Shown here one piece after another: positions 6,978 to 13,526 of a stretch of 13,583 nt of DNA. Position 1 is the stretch's first letter. Each line of letters starts with the position of its first letter. The notes below the pieces were generated by a model. That model saw nothing but the letters and a program-made list of their open reading frames with translations. It was not told the origin of the DNA and made no database searches. Origin of the DNA: Candidatus Bathyarchaeota archaeon (lineage in GTDB: Archaea; Thermoproteota; Bathyarchaeia; Bathyarchaeales; WUQV01); contig WUQV01000292.1 in NCBI GenBank assembly GCA_009889585.1, forward strand, positions 1-13,583, written 5' to 3'. The position numbers and the translations under genes were made by a program.

Positions 6978-7994
6978 ATGAGCAGCGGGCTAACGGGGGT
7001 TAGGTTGAAAGCCGAACAATACCAAGGTAAAGTCGTCGAAGTCAAAATCGGCGCGACCAAGGGCGAGGGAGGGACGCGCTGCAAGTCGATAATCATAGGC
7101 GGCGAAACGACGCCAGCGTTTTACGCATTCGAAGGCATTACCCCTCACTCCCCAGTTGTCGCCGCAGACGTCTTCGACGCCGAGGTAGCGCTCCCTGGCG
7201 TCGTTAAAGCGTACGTGAGGGACGTCATCGGGGATCCGATCGCTTGGGCGAAGCTAGCCGTAGATAAGTTCGGCGCCGATTTGATCACGTTACACTTGAT
7301 CAGCACAAGCCCGTTGGGCAAGGATGCTTCGCCTAAGGAAGCCGCTAGGACGGTTGAAGAAGTTCTCCAAGCGGTGGACGTCCCGATCATAGTCGGAGGG
7401 AGTGGGGATCCGAAGAAAGACGTCGAAGTGTTTGAGAAAGCCGCTGAAGTTGCAGCTGGCGAAAGGGTCGTAATTAGCACGATAACGGCCGATATGGACG
7501 TCGAGAGGTGCGCGAAGTTCATTAAGGAGCATGGACACGTAGCGCTTACGCTTACCCCTGTTAGCTTAGATATGGCAAGAACCCTTCATCGTAGGCTTTA
7601 CGACTTCCTTAAGAGGGAAGACATCGTTATGGATTTAACTACGGCAGCCCTTGGCTACGGCCTTGAGTATACGTTTACGATAATGGAGCGCGCGAGGTTA
7701 GCAGCGTTAATGGGCGATACGGATTTACAACATCCGATATCATGCGCTGCGAGTAACACGTGGGCAGCTAAGGAGGCTTGGAGGAGGATGGATCCGACGT
7801 GGGAGCCTAGGGACCTCAGGGGGCCGCTTTGGGAGGTGGTCACGGCGTTAACGTGTCTGTTGGCTGGCGCTGATCTGTTTATGATGTTACACCCCATGGC
7901 TGCTAAAACTGTTAAGGACGTTATCGATAGGTTGATGAAGGGCAAGCCGGGAGAAGTCAAAAAGATCGTTAACTGGGTTTCAGCAAGGATTTAG
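6978..7994 (+). CDS. cdhD: ACDS corrinoid protein delta subunit CdhD
   Basis: CdhD is the small subunit of the corrinoid/iron-sulfur protein. It forms a TIM-barrel partner for CdhE and helps transfer the methyl group between tetrahydropterin and cobalamin. The 338 residues include the family opening VKIGATKGEGGTR, the IGGETTPAFYAFEG and PHSPVVAADVFD segments, a mid-barrel VDVPIIVGGSGDPKKDVEVF, the asparagine-bearing HPISCAASNTWAAKEAW and the end FMMLHPMAAKTVK. It is somewhat shorter than methanogen CdhD and closer in size to bacterial AcsD. ATG 6978 is the first good start after cdhC; the ribosome site is weak. cdhE follows after 9 bases. Composition is uniformly CpG-rich. Confidence 0.94.
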   Translation: MSSGLTGVRLKAEQYQGKVVEVKIGATKGEGGTRCKSIIIGGETTPAFYAFEGITPHSPVVAADVFDAEVALPGVVKAYVRDVIGDPIAWAKLAVDKFGADLITLHLISTSPLGKDASPKEAARTVEEVLQAVDVPIIVGGSGDPKKDVEVFEKAAEVAAGERVVISTITADMDVERCAKFIKEHGHVALTLTPVSLDMARTLHRRLYDFLKREDIVMDLTTAALGYGLEYTFTIMERARLAALMGDTDLQHPISCAASNTWAAKEAWRRMDPTWEPRDLRGPLWEVVTALTCLLAGADLFMMLHPMAAKTVKDVIDRLMKGKPGEVKKIVNWVSARI

Positions 7995-8003
7995 GCGATC
8001 GAC

Positions 8004-9413
8004 ATGAGCGCTCGAAAGTTAAGCCCACTTGATGTGTATAAGTTACTTCCGAAGACGAATTGTAAATCGTGCGGCGAGCCGACTTGTATGGCATTTGCTA
8101 TGAAGGCTATAAAGAGAGAGGTTACTATTGACAAGTGCCCACCACTCCTAACGAAGGAATACGAATCCCCTTATAAGCAATTGAGGAGGATGCTAAGGCC
8201 AGCTGTATGGGAGGTTGTCATAGGGGTAGGTGATAAAGCTGTCAAGGTAGGAGGCAAGCTCGTTATGTATCGTCATGAACTTACTTATGTCAATCCGACA
8301 GTAATAGCCATTGATGTAATGGATGAAATGAGTGAACATGAACTATTGAGTAGAGTGAAGACGGTTGAACGATTTAGCTACAGCTATATCGGTCAGGATT
8401 TAAAGTTGGATATGATCGCAATACGATCGACATTGAACGACCCGGATAAGTTCAAGGGCGCCGTCAAGAGCGTGGCCGAAGCCGCTAAGATGCCTCTCGT
8501 CCTTTGCTCCTTAAGCCACGAGGTCCTCAAGGCCGGCCTTGAGGCCATCCCCGAGTCGAGGCCGTTGCTTTACGCCGCTACTAAGGATAACTGGAAGGAA
8601 GTGGGGGAGTTAGCCCTTAAGTACAACTGCCCTCTAACGATCTTCGCGCCTAACGACGTTGGGCTCCTTCGATCGCTCGTGAAAGCGCTTTTGGACTACG
8701 GCGTTGAGGACTTGCTCTTAGACCCCGGGACGTTCGTCGACGACGGCTTGGCGGATACGTTGAACAACTTCACGATGATCAGAAGGGCCGCCTGTAAGAA
8801 GGGCGATGAACTCTTAGGCTATCCGCTCGTCGGCACGCCGATCGTCGCATGGCTGGATAAGGGCGTAGCCCCCGATGAGGAGCTCAAATGGAAGGAGGCT
8901 TACGCGGCCGCCATGTTGATAACGCGCTTTTGCGACTTGCTCATCATGCATAGCCTCGACGGCTGGGCCCTCCTCCCCAACGTCATCTTAAGGCAGAACA
9001 TCTACACGGATCCGAGGAAGCCGACGGCCGTGAAGCCCGGCCTGAGGGAGATCGGAAGCCCTGACGAAAGCTCGCCCGTCATGTTCACGACGAACTTCGC
9101 CCTCACTTACTTCACGGTGACTTCGGATATCGAAGCCGGCAGAGTTGATTGTTACCTCATCGTCGTCGACACAGAGGGGTTGGCCGTAAGGCCTGCCGTC
9201 GCTGGAAGGAGGTTAACGGCCGATAAGGTGGCCGATGCCTTGAAGGCCTCAGGCGTCGAGGGCTTAGTGAAACACCGTACGTTGATCATACCAGGAGCAG
9301 CGGCTCGATTAAGCGGCGAGATCGAAGAGTTAAGCGGTTGGAAGGTCTTAGTCGGCCCGATGGACTCGTCGGAAATCCCGAGGTTCTTAAAGGAGAAATG
9401 GCCTCAGCCGTGA
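8004..9413 (+). CDS. cdhE: ACDS corrinoid protein gamma subunit CdhE
   Basis: CdhE is the large corrinoid/iron-sulfur subunit: it binds cobalamin and a low-potential [4Fe-4S] cluster used for reductive reactivation. The 469-residue protein begins with the C20-x2-C23-x4-C28-x16-C45 cluster motif (NCKSCGEPTC...DKC). A TIM barrel follows (YVNPTVIAIDVMDE, PLVLCSLSHEVL, LLLDPGTFVD). The C-terminal cobalamin-binding region contains YFTVTSDIEAGRVDCYLIVV, LIIPGAAARLSGEIEELSGW and the family end GPMDSSEIPRFLKEKW. An AGGCGATC site (7993-8000) lies just before ATG 8004. Roughly 8090-8420, after the cluster motif, is AT-rich and CpG-poor, switching at about 8420-8440 to strongly CpG-rich sequence. It is the last gene of the operon. 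Confidence 0.95.
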   Translation: MSARKLSPLDVYKLLPKTNCKSCGEPTCMAFAMKAIKREVTIDKCPPLLTKEYESPYKQLRRMLRPAVWEVVIGVGDKAVKVGGKLVMYRHELTYVNPTVIAIDVMDEMSEHELLSRVKTVERFSYSYIGQDLKLDMIAIRSTLNDPDKFKGAVKSVAEAAKMPLVLCSLSHEVLKAGLEAIPESRPLLYAATKDNWKEVGELALKYNCPLTIFAPNDVGLLRSLVKALLDYGVEDLLLDPGTFVDDGLADTLNNFTMIRRAACKKGDELLGYPLVGTPIVAWLDKGVAPDEELKWKEAYAAAMLITRFCDLLIMHSLDGWALLPNVILRQNIYTDPRKPTAVKPGLREIGSPDESSPVMFTTNFALTYFTVTSDIEAGRVDCYLIVVDTEGLAVRPAVAGRRLTADKVADALKASGVEGLVKHRTLIIPGAAARLSGEIEELSGWKVLVGPMDSSEIPRFLKEKWPQP

Positions 9414-9454
9414 CGCTTTAACTCGCCAAAGGTTGATCTCGTAATACGTTAAAA

Positions 9455-9474
9455 CCTCCTTTTTAAGTTCATTT
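9455..9474 (+). terminator. T-rich transcription end after cdhE
   Basis: About 40 bases after the cdhE stop comes CCTCCTTTTTAAGTTCATTT, an oligo-T run of the type that terminates archaeal transcription without a hairpin. It separates the ACDS operon from the next small genes. Confidence 0.4.
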
Positions 9475-9475
9475 C

Positions 9476-9695
9476 GTGATCGACTATACGGTACATTAAC
9501 CTTTCGGATGGAGCAGAGGAAAATATCGAAAGCAGAGTTGAGGGTACTATTAGAAATCCGGATTTTAGTTTTGTTATGCGTTTCGGCATGTTGGCGGCAT
9601 TGAAAAGACGTAATGATAAATTTCTTAAAGTTATTTATGAAAAGAGTAACGGTAAAATAACCGTCGTTACAGTTTATTGGACGAGGAGGCTGTGA
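9476..9695 (+). pseudogene. Frameshifted DUF4258-like small protein (probable toxin-like partner)
   Basis: Read across three frames this segment gives a small protein of the DUF4258 type. GTG at 9476 opens MIDYTVH; a shift gives RMEQRKISKAELRVLLE (from 9505); a second shift near 9552 gives NPDFSFVMRFGMLAALKRR, then KFLKVIYEKSNGKITVVTVY and WTRRL before TGA at 9693-9695. The order 'RM.eR.Is..el..vl.nPd' then 'LKViYe...gkitVVTVYWT' is typical of the family. The second shift is explained by one missing A: GAAATCC stands where GAAAATCC would keep the frame, so a sequencing or assembly error in an A-run is possible there. The first shift (CAT-TAACC) needs another change. The TGA overlaps the GTG of the DUF2283 gene by four bases (GTGA), so the two were one translational unit. 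A 39-residue piece from ATG 9576 could still be made. Confidence 0.55.
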
Positions 9696-9919
9696 AGGCG
9701 ATAGTAAGGGTTGGATACGATTCAAAGGCTGATGCCATATATATCTGGCTTAGAAAGGCCAAATACGAAATAAGCGAAGAACTTTCAGAGAACGTGATTA
9801 TAGACCTTGATAAGAATGGACGAATTATAGGGATAGAAATATTGGATGTAACGAAAAGATTAGGAAGGGAATTGATAAACAAAATCTTAAATGCTGAGAA
9901 ATTGATTGCAGCAACATGA
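9692..9919 (+). CDS. DUF2283 family small protein (probable antitoxin-like)
   Basis: This 75-residue protein matches DUF2283: VGYDSKADAIYIWLRK, then EELSENVIIDLDKNGRIIGI and EILDVTKRLGRE, the family's 'YD.eaDalYI.l...EelsegvivDyDedGriiGIEIL' order. Members are small, soluble and often paired with DUF4258-like or other putative toxins; their biochemistry is poorly known. GTG 9692 is preferred as start because it overlaps the TGA of the upstream DUF4258-like gene (GTGA) and gives the usual family N-terminus. A GAGGAGG lies at 9683-9689 but only two bases away, so TTG 9677 (80 residues) remains possible. The gene is intact while its partner is frameshifted. It is AT-rich compared with the ACDS genes. 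Confidence 0.78.
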   Translation: MKAIVRVGYDSKADAIYIWLRKAKYEISEELSENVIIDLDKNGRIIGIEILDVTKRLGRELINKILNAEKLIAAT

Positions 9920-10061
9920 CATATGAGCTCTTACTTAAGCATTAGTTTTGTTATACGGAATGCTATTGATGTTAGTGAATTGAAATTGATAAAATCGCGA
10001 ATTCGCATTACGTCCTCATCACTTTAATGCAGCGTTTGATATGACATTAGTAGTTCAGCTT
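9920..10061. other. Intergenic region between convergent genes
   Basis: This 142-base AT-rich stretch lies between the DUF2283 gene (plus) and the ABC operon (minus), which converge here. No open frame, clear hairpin or strong oligo-T terminator was found on either strand. Confidence 0.4.
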
Positions 10062-10862
10062 TTACATCCTTCCGACAGCCTTTAGTCCATGCTTCTTAAT
10101 GCGGCTTTCGACAAGCCTCATGGATAATGTGGCGAGGGTTAACATAATCATGCCTAACACGACGGATATAGCCGCCGTAATCCATAGGGGTAAGTAAGGC
10201 TCGACATAAGCCGCGCCATATCTGACGAGCTCAGCTGGATGACAATACGGGATGAAGAGCGCAATATAACGCAAGGGATCCGGCAGCTTACGCACGGGCG
10301 TGATGAAGCCGCCGACGATGAACATGATGAGGTTAATGATCTCAAGCAACACGTGCGATACGCCGGCCCTAAGGGAGATAGCCGATACGATAAGCCCTTG
10401 AGAAAAGGCCATTATGACGACAATGATGAAGCCGAAGGCTAATGCCAATGAATTCGCGACGACGAGGACGCTTTCACCTGCCATCGCGGAGAGAACGACG
10501 TACGCGAAGCCTATTGCCATAGCCGACATCGATAGGCCCGTCAAAGCTCTGCCGGATAGGAATAAGGCCGATGAGATGCCGACGATCGCGTGCTCCTCGA
10601 AAAGGCCTGCGGAAACGTAATAATGCGTCCAACCTCCGATGAGCAAGGTGGCGCTAGAGGCTACGTTCCACATCACGATGCCCCAAAAGACTAAGGGCAA
10701 GACCTTAGGGAGCTCGCCCCTTGGTATGAACATTAAGGCCGCAAGTAAGAACACGGTAACCCAAATGGTCGTGCTAAGGGCCATGTCTAAGAAGGAGAAC
10801 TTGAACCTCCAAAGCCTTAGCGCATGCAACCATAAAACGGCCTTAAGTTTAGCGACGCTCAA
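10062..10862 (-). CDS. ABC-2 type exporter permease, second copy
   Basis: This 266-residue integral membrane protein has about six hydrophobic segments of the ABC-2 (DrrB/YadH-like) permease type. Supporting signs are a cytoplasmic N-terminus (VAKLKAVLWLHALRLWR), long hydrophobic stretches around residues 25-45, 55-75, 105-130, 140-165 and 175-195, the conserved loop GGFITPVRKLPDPLRYI followed by PYCHPAELVRYG (the 'P....p..l......P..y..e..r' element), a last helix, and a basic tail ending in RIKKHGLKAVGRM. TTG at 10862 overlaps the stop of the preceding permease by four bases (TTGA), so translation is coupled and no strong ribosome site is needed. It is the final gene of the three-gene exporter operon. 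The substrate cannot be told from sequence. Confidence 0.85.
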   Translation of the reverse strand: MSVAKLKAVLWLHALRLWRFKFSFLDMALSTTIWVTVFLLAALMFIPRGELPKVLPLVFWGIVMWNVASSATLLIGGWTHYYVSAGLFEEHAIVGISSALFLSGRALTGLSMSAMAIGFAYVVLSAMAGESVLVVANSLALAFGFIIVVIMAFSQGLIVSAISLRAGVSHVLLEIINLIMFIVGGFITPVRKLPDPLRYIALFIPYCHPAELVRYGAAYVEPYLPLWITAAISVVLGMIMLTLATLSMRLVESRIKKHGLKAVGRM

Positions 10863-11668
10863 TATAGAACGCCTTTGCGCTTAACGGCTCCTTCAACCCT
10901 TCTTACGGCGAAGCCAGCCGTAATGTTATAAATCAAGGCCAGGGCGGCGAGCGCGTATAAGGAGGCCATGAGGAGGCGAACCTCGGGCAGAAGGTAGGCG
11001 GCGACAAGCTTAGCCGCGTCGACGACGTACGTCGTCGGAATGGCTTTGGATAAGGCCTGTAAAACGGCTGGCAAAACCTCTAAGGGGTAATAAACGCCTG
11101 ATGCGAGGAGGATCAACGGCATGATGCTATGAAAGAAATCCTCCCTTTTCGTAAGGAGCATCGCCGAAGCCATTAAAACGGACATTCCTACCATCGGAAG
11201 CATCCCGATGAATATTAAAGCCAAAATCGCCGCTAGCCCTAAGGCGCCCATCGGACCCTCTAGGTAAATAGCGGCTGGCAGGATAGCTGCGGATATTATC
11301 AACGGGGATATCACGGAGTCCGGCAACCCCGATGCTATCATTATCGCTGGCGTCTTCGCTGGGGAGAGGAATATGTACGGCAACGTCCCGATCCATCTGT
11401 TCCAAAGGACGAAGCCTATCACGCGGAACGTTATGCTAAAGCTGGACATGGCTACGACGCTAGAGGTTAAGACGAATAACGCCGGGTTGCCTATTCCAAC
11501 CCTCATTGCGTACTCTTCAACCGTTCCGAACACTAAACCCATGCCGAATACCATCCCGGTCATCATGTACGGCCATAACACCTCCTCCAACAATAGGAAT
11601 CTGTTATTCTTATACCAACATATCATCGCGAACGTTTGAGCCCTTAACACATCAACCCAACTAACCAT
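10859..11668 (-). CDS. ABC-2 type exporter permease, first copy
   Basis: This is a 269-residue membrane protein of the ABC-2 family with about six transmembrane segments. The N-terminus WVDVLRAQTFAMICWYKNNR is cytoplasmic. It carries the family's diagnostic loop LASGVYYPLEVLPAVLQALS followed by KAIPTTYVVDAAK. The tail is basic (VRRVEGAVKRKGVLY). It pairs with the second, sequence-divergent permease just downstream; together they would form a heterodimeric pore with two copies of the ATPase. ATG 11668 lies within the last codons of the ATPase gene (8-base overlap), and its own stop overlaps the next start, so the three genes form one tightly coupled operon. An exporter of a drug, lipid or peptide-like substrate is the usual role; none is indicated. 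Confidence 0.85.
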   Translation of the reverse strand: MVSWVDVLRAQTFAMICWYKNNRFLLLEEVLWPYMMTGMVFGMGLVFGTVEEYAMRVGIGNPALFVLTSSVVAMSSFSITFRVIGFVLWNRWIGTLPYIFLSPAKTPAIMIASGLPDSVISPLIISAAILPAAIYLEGPMGALGLAAILALIFIGMLPMVGMSVLMASAMLLTKREDFFHSIMPLILLASGVYYPLEVLPAVLQALSKAIPTTYVVDAAKLVAAYLLPEVRLLMASLYALAALALIYNITAGFAVRRVEGAVKRKGVLY

Positions 11669-12692
11669 ATCGCTCGCCTTCGCGCCTTTCGCTCGACTTA
11701 GTTAACGTTATGAATACATCCTCAAGCGTCGGCTCTTCGACGTCGACTTTATGCACCTTCGCGCCAAGCTCATTAACGGCCTTAATAAGCTCGGCTACGA
11801 CCTCCTCCCCTTCAGCTGGCTTGCACGTAGCCCTCACTCGAAGCTTGCCTAATTCATCAACGCCTACGTCTGCGCTTTTAACGACCTTGAACAAGGCCTC
11901 CCTTAAGGCCGATGCGATCGCAGATGGGCTTGAGGCAAGTAACGTGACTGCGATTTTATCGCTAACCTTTCTCTTTAAATCAGGGATGGGCCCTATCGCT
12001 ACGATTCGACCTTCGTTTATTATCGCCACTCTATCGCATATGAGCTCAGCTTCGAACATATTATGCGTCGTCACCATGACGGCCTTGCCCTCTTCCCTAG
12101 CGAGCCTTACGAGCAACTCCCTAATGGCCCTCGCCGAAGGCGGGTCGAGCCCAACCGTCGGCTCATCGAGTATGAGGACCGGAGGATCGGCTAAAAGGGC
12201 TCTGGCGAGGCATAACCTAGCCTTCATGCCCGTTGAGTACTCCTCGTAGAACTTATCGGAGGCTTCTAGCTCCTCCATCCCTAGGAGGCTTAACAGCTCG
12301 TCGACCCTTCTTCTAAGGGCGGACCCTTTAAGGCCCTTAAGCATGCCGAAGTACTTTAAGTTCTCACGACCTGTGAGCTTCCAAAAGAAGCCCCTTTCGA
12401 CGCTTAAGGTGACTCCGATGGAGGCCCTAACCTTCTCAGGGCTTTTGACGACGTTGTATCCAGCTACGCTAGCCCTGCCTCCATCCGGTATGAGCAACGT
12501 CGATAGGATTTTAACCGTCGTCGTTTTTCCAGCGCCATTAGGCCCTAAAAGCCCGAAGACCTCCCCGTAGGCCACTTCGAACGATATCCCTCGAAGGGCT
12601 TTGACGACCTTCTTCTCCTTCCTCAGGAAGCCTTTTTTCAAATGGGTGATGTAGTCCTTGACGAGGCCTTCGGCTTCGATAGCGAGCCTCAT
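11661..12692 (-). CDS. ABC exporter ATP-binding protein (DrrA/CcmA-like)
   Basis: This 343-residue ATPase energises the two ABC-2 permeases downstream. Motifs are in order: Walker A GPNGAGKTTT (50-59), a Q-loop region around 93-103 in which the usual glutamine is not obvious (SIGVTLSVERGFFW), ABC signature YSTGMKAR (152-159), Walker B VLILDEPTVGLD (172-183) and the H-loop TTHN (208-211). About 100 residues beyond the nucleotide-binding domain form the C-terminal domain seen in DrrA-like proteins, ending in VDVEEPTLEDVFITLT. The N-terminal insert KKGFLRKEKKVVKAL before the first strand is common in this exporter group. ATG 12692 has no ribosome site nearby, consistent with a short-leader or leaderless mRNA. 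The YSTGM form of the signature is typical of ABC-2 exporters. Confidence 0.92.
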   Translation of the reverse strand: MRLAIEAEGLVKDYITHLKKGFLRKEKKVVKALRGISFEVAYGEVFGLLGPNGAGKTTTVKILSTLLIPDGGRASVAGYNVVKSPEKVRASIGVTLSVERGFFWKLTGRENLKYFGMLKGLKGSALRRRVDELLSLLGMEELEASDKFYEEYSTGMKARLCLARALLADPPVLILDEPTVGLDPPSARAIRELLVRLAREEGKAVMVTTHNMFEAELICDRVAIINEGRIVAIGPIPDLKRKVSDKIAVTLLASSPSAIASALREALFKVVKSADVGVDELGKLRVRATCKPAEGEEVVAELIKAVNELGAKVHKVDVEEPTLEDVFITLTKSSERREGERYG

Positions 12693-12728
12693 GATGGCGC
12701 CGTTGTTTCTTCAAAATTTAGATCGTCA

Positions 12729-12736
12729 CTTAAAGG
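12729..12736 (-). promoter_or_regulatory. Possible TATA box for the ABC exporter operon
   Basis: On the minus strand this reads CCTTTAAG, centred about 40 bases before the ATG of the ATPase. A transcript starting ~25 bases downstream would have a ~15-base leader. The element is weak and was picked mainly for its position. Confidence 0.3.
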
Positions 12737-12880
12737 TTTTCCCTTATCAAGATGGTGGAACTAGATCTTACGTGAGGAACCGTTATCAAAAGATGGAAGC
12801 CAAGGCTCATAGAAATGATGGACCCGTCAGTTTACGGAGGGTTAAAGCCGGACGTTTCTGAGGGCGAGGCCTTGTTGAAG

Positions 12881-12894
12881 GGCTTAAAAAAGCC
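12881..12894 (+). repeat. Small perfect hairpin GGCTT-AAAA-AAGCC
   Basis: A five-base-pair perfect stem with an AAAA loop is followed on the plus strand by TTTATT. It could be a weak terminator-like structure or chance; no gene on the plus strand ends just before it, which argues against a terminator role. Confidence 0.3.
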
Positions 12895-12912
12895 TTTATT
12901 GCGTTAGGCGTG

Positions 12913-12922
12913 TACTTAAAGC
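12913..12922 (+). promoter_or_regulatory. TATA-like element for the PaREP1 gene
   Basis: TACTTAAAGC is centred ~27 bases before ATG 12944, the spacing expected of a leaderless archaeal transcript. A GGAAGG at 12933-12938, five bases before the ATG, could instead serve as a ribosome site if transcription starts upstream. Confidence 0.42.
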
Positions 12923-12943
12923 CTGTTAAGATGGAAGGCAACC

Positions 12944-13330
12944 ATGGCAAGCATTGAAAAGCTTGAGCTCATAAGGCGCTTGCTCGACGAAGCTGAGAGC
13001 TATTTAGCCAAGGGCGATCCCGCTCAATCCTCTGAGAAGCTCTATAAAGCCGCTGAGGAATGTATAAAATCCTTGGCGGAGCGCTTCAACCTAGAGGAGG
13101 CTAGAACGGCTAAAGAAAGAGGTAGGTGGACCGTCACGTTATTGGAAAAAGCCGTTGGAAAGCTAGCGCTTAAGTTAAGTAGGGATGTCGGAATTGGATG
13201 GGATGTTGCAAATTACCTACACGTATGGGGGTTCCATGAATTAAAGCTTGATAAAGAAGATATTGAGTGGAGAAGGCCTATGATAAAGAAGCTTATAGAG
13301 CTGACGGAGAGCGAGTTTCAAAGGGGTTAA
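12944..13330 (+). CDS. PaREP1 family protein (HEPN-like)
   Basis: This 128-residue, helix-rich soluble protein matches the archaeal PaREP1 family. It has a first helix pair with LLDEAESYLAKGDPAQSSEK and LYKAAEECIKSLAERF (the 'kGD..QasEKlYkAaEe.iK.la' signature), then RGRWTVTLLEKAVGKLALKL, and DVANYLHVWGFHELKLDKED near the end. PaREP1 proteins are abundant, often multi-copy, in Thermoproteota and related archaea; they resemble HEPN-domain proteins, but the Rx4-6H RNase motif of toxic HEPNs is not evident here, so nuclease activity is not supported. Function is unknown. ATG 12944 is preceded by a TATA-like element at leaderless spacing. It stands alone on the plus strand, facing away from the ABC operon. 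Confidence 0.8.
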   Translation: MASIEKLELIRRLLDEAESYLAKGDPAQSSEKLYKAAEECIKSLAERFNLEEARTAKERGRWTVTLLEKAVGKLALKLSRDVGIGWDVANYLHVWGFHELKLDKEDIEWRRPMIKKLIELTESEFQRG

Positions 13331-13490
13331 GTTGCTTTAGGAAATTCAAAGCTTAAAGGCAAGGAGAAGACGTTTGTCGACGAAGTTGGCGTTATGCTTC
13401 AACAGATATGGCTTCCAAGTTCGCCTAAGGGCGGCTTATATTGCGGGTGCCCAGAAAACTTACGGTTTTAACCGTGAGATGAATGGGCAA
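13331..13490 (+). other. Region after PaREP1: short in-frame extension, no recognised gene
   Basis: After the PaREP1 TAA the same frame is open for another ~48 codons to a TAA near 13475, reading through KLKGKEKTFVDEVGVML and IWLPSSPKGGLYCGCPENL. It has no good start with a ribosome site except ATG 13394, which would give 27 residues. I do not recognise it; it may be a decayed gene end or chance. Confidence 0.3.
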
Positions 13491-13500
13491 AGTTTAAATA
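13491..13500 (+). promoter_or_regulatory. TATA box near the right edge
   Basis: AGTTTAAATA is a good archaeal TATA element, preceded by GGGCAA. The start of transcription would fall at about 13520-13526, just before ATG 13527. Confidence 0.55.
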
Positions 13501-13526
13501 CAAGCCTCGAGAGGCATCCTTCGGGC

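Larger units (their letters stand above)
12693..12943. other. Divergent intergenic region
   Basis: This 251-base region lies between the divergently read ABC operon and the PaREP1 gene. It holds the possible promoters of both. A short frame from ATG 12816-12821 (MMDPSVYGGLKPDVSEGEAL) closes after about 27 codons, has no family match I can name, and is not called as a gene. Confidence 0.4.

Noticed and set aside
7145..7522. Minus-strand open frame inside cdhD
   Set aside because: Low-complexity serine/threonine/alanine content and complete overlap with a well-supported CdhD gene mark it as a shadow frame.
11710..12249. Long plus-strand open frame opposite the ABC ATPase
   Set aside because: It is a serine/threonine/alanine-rich shadow of the antisense strand of a clear ABC ATPase gene and has no family features.
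12658..12861. Plus-strand open frame across the ABC ATPase start and the intergenic region
   Set aside because: It begins inside the ATPase gene on the opposite strand, shows no recognisable domain, and has no ribosome site.
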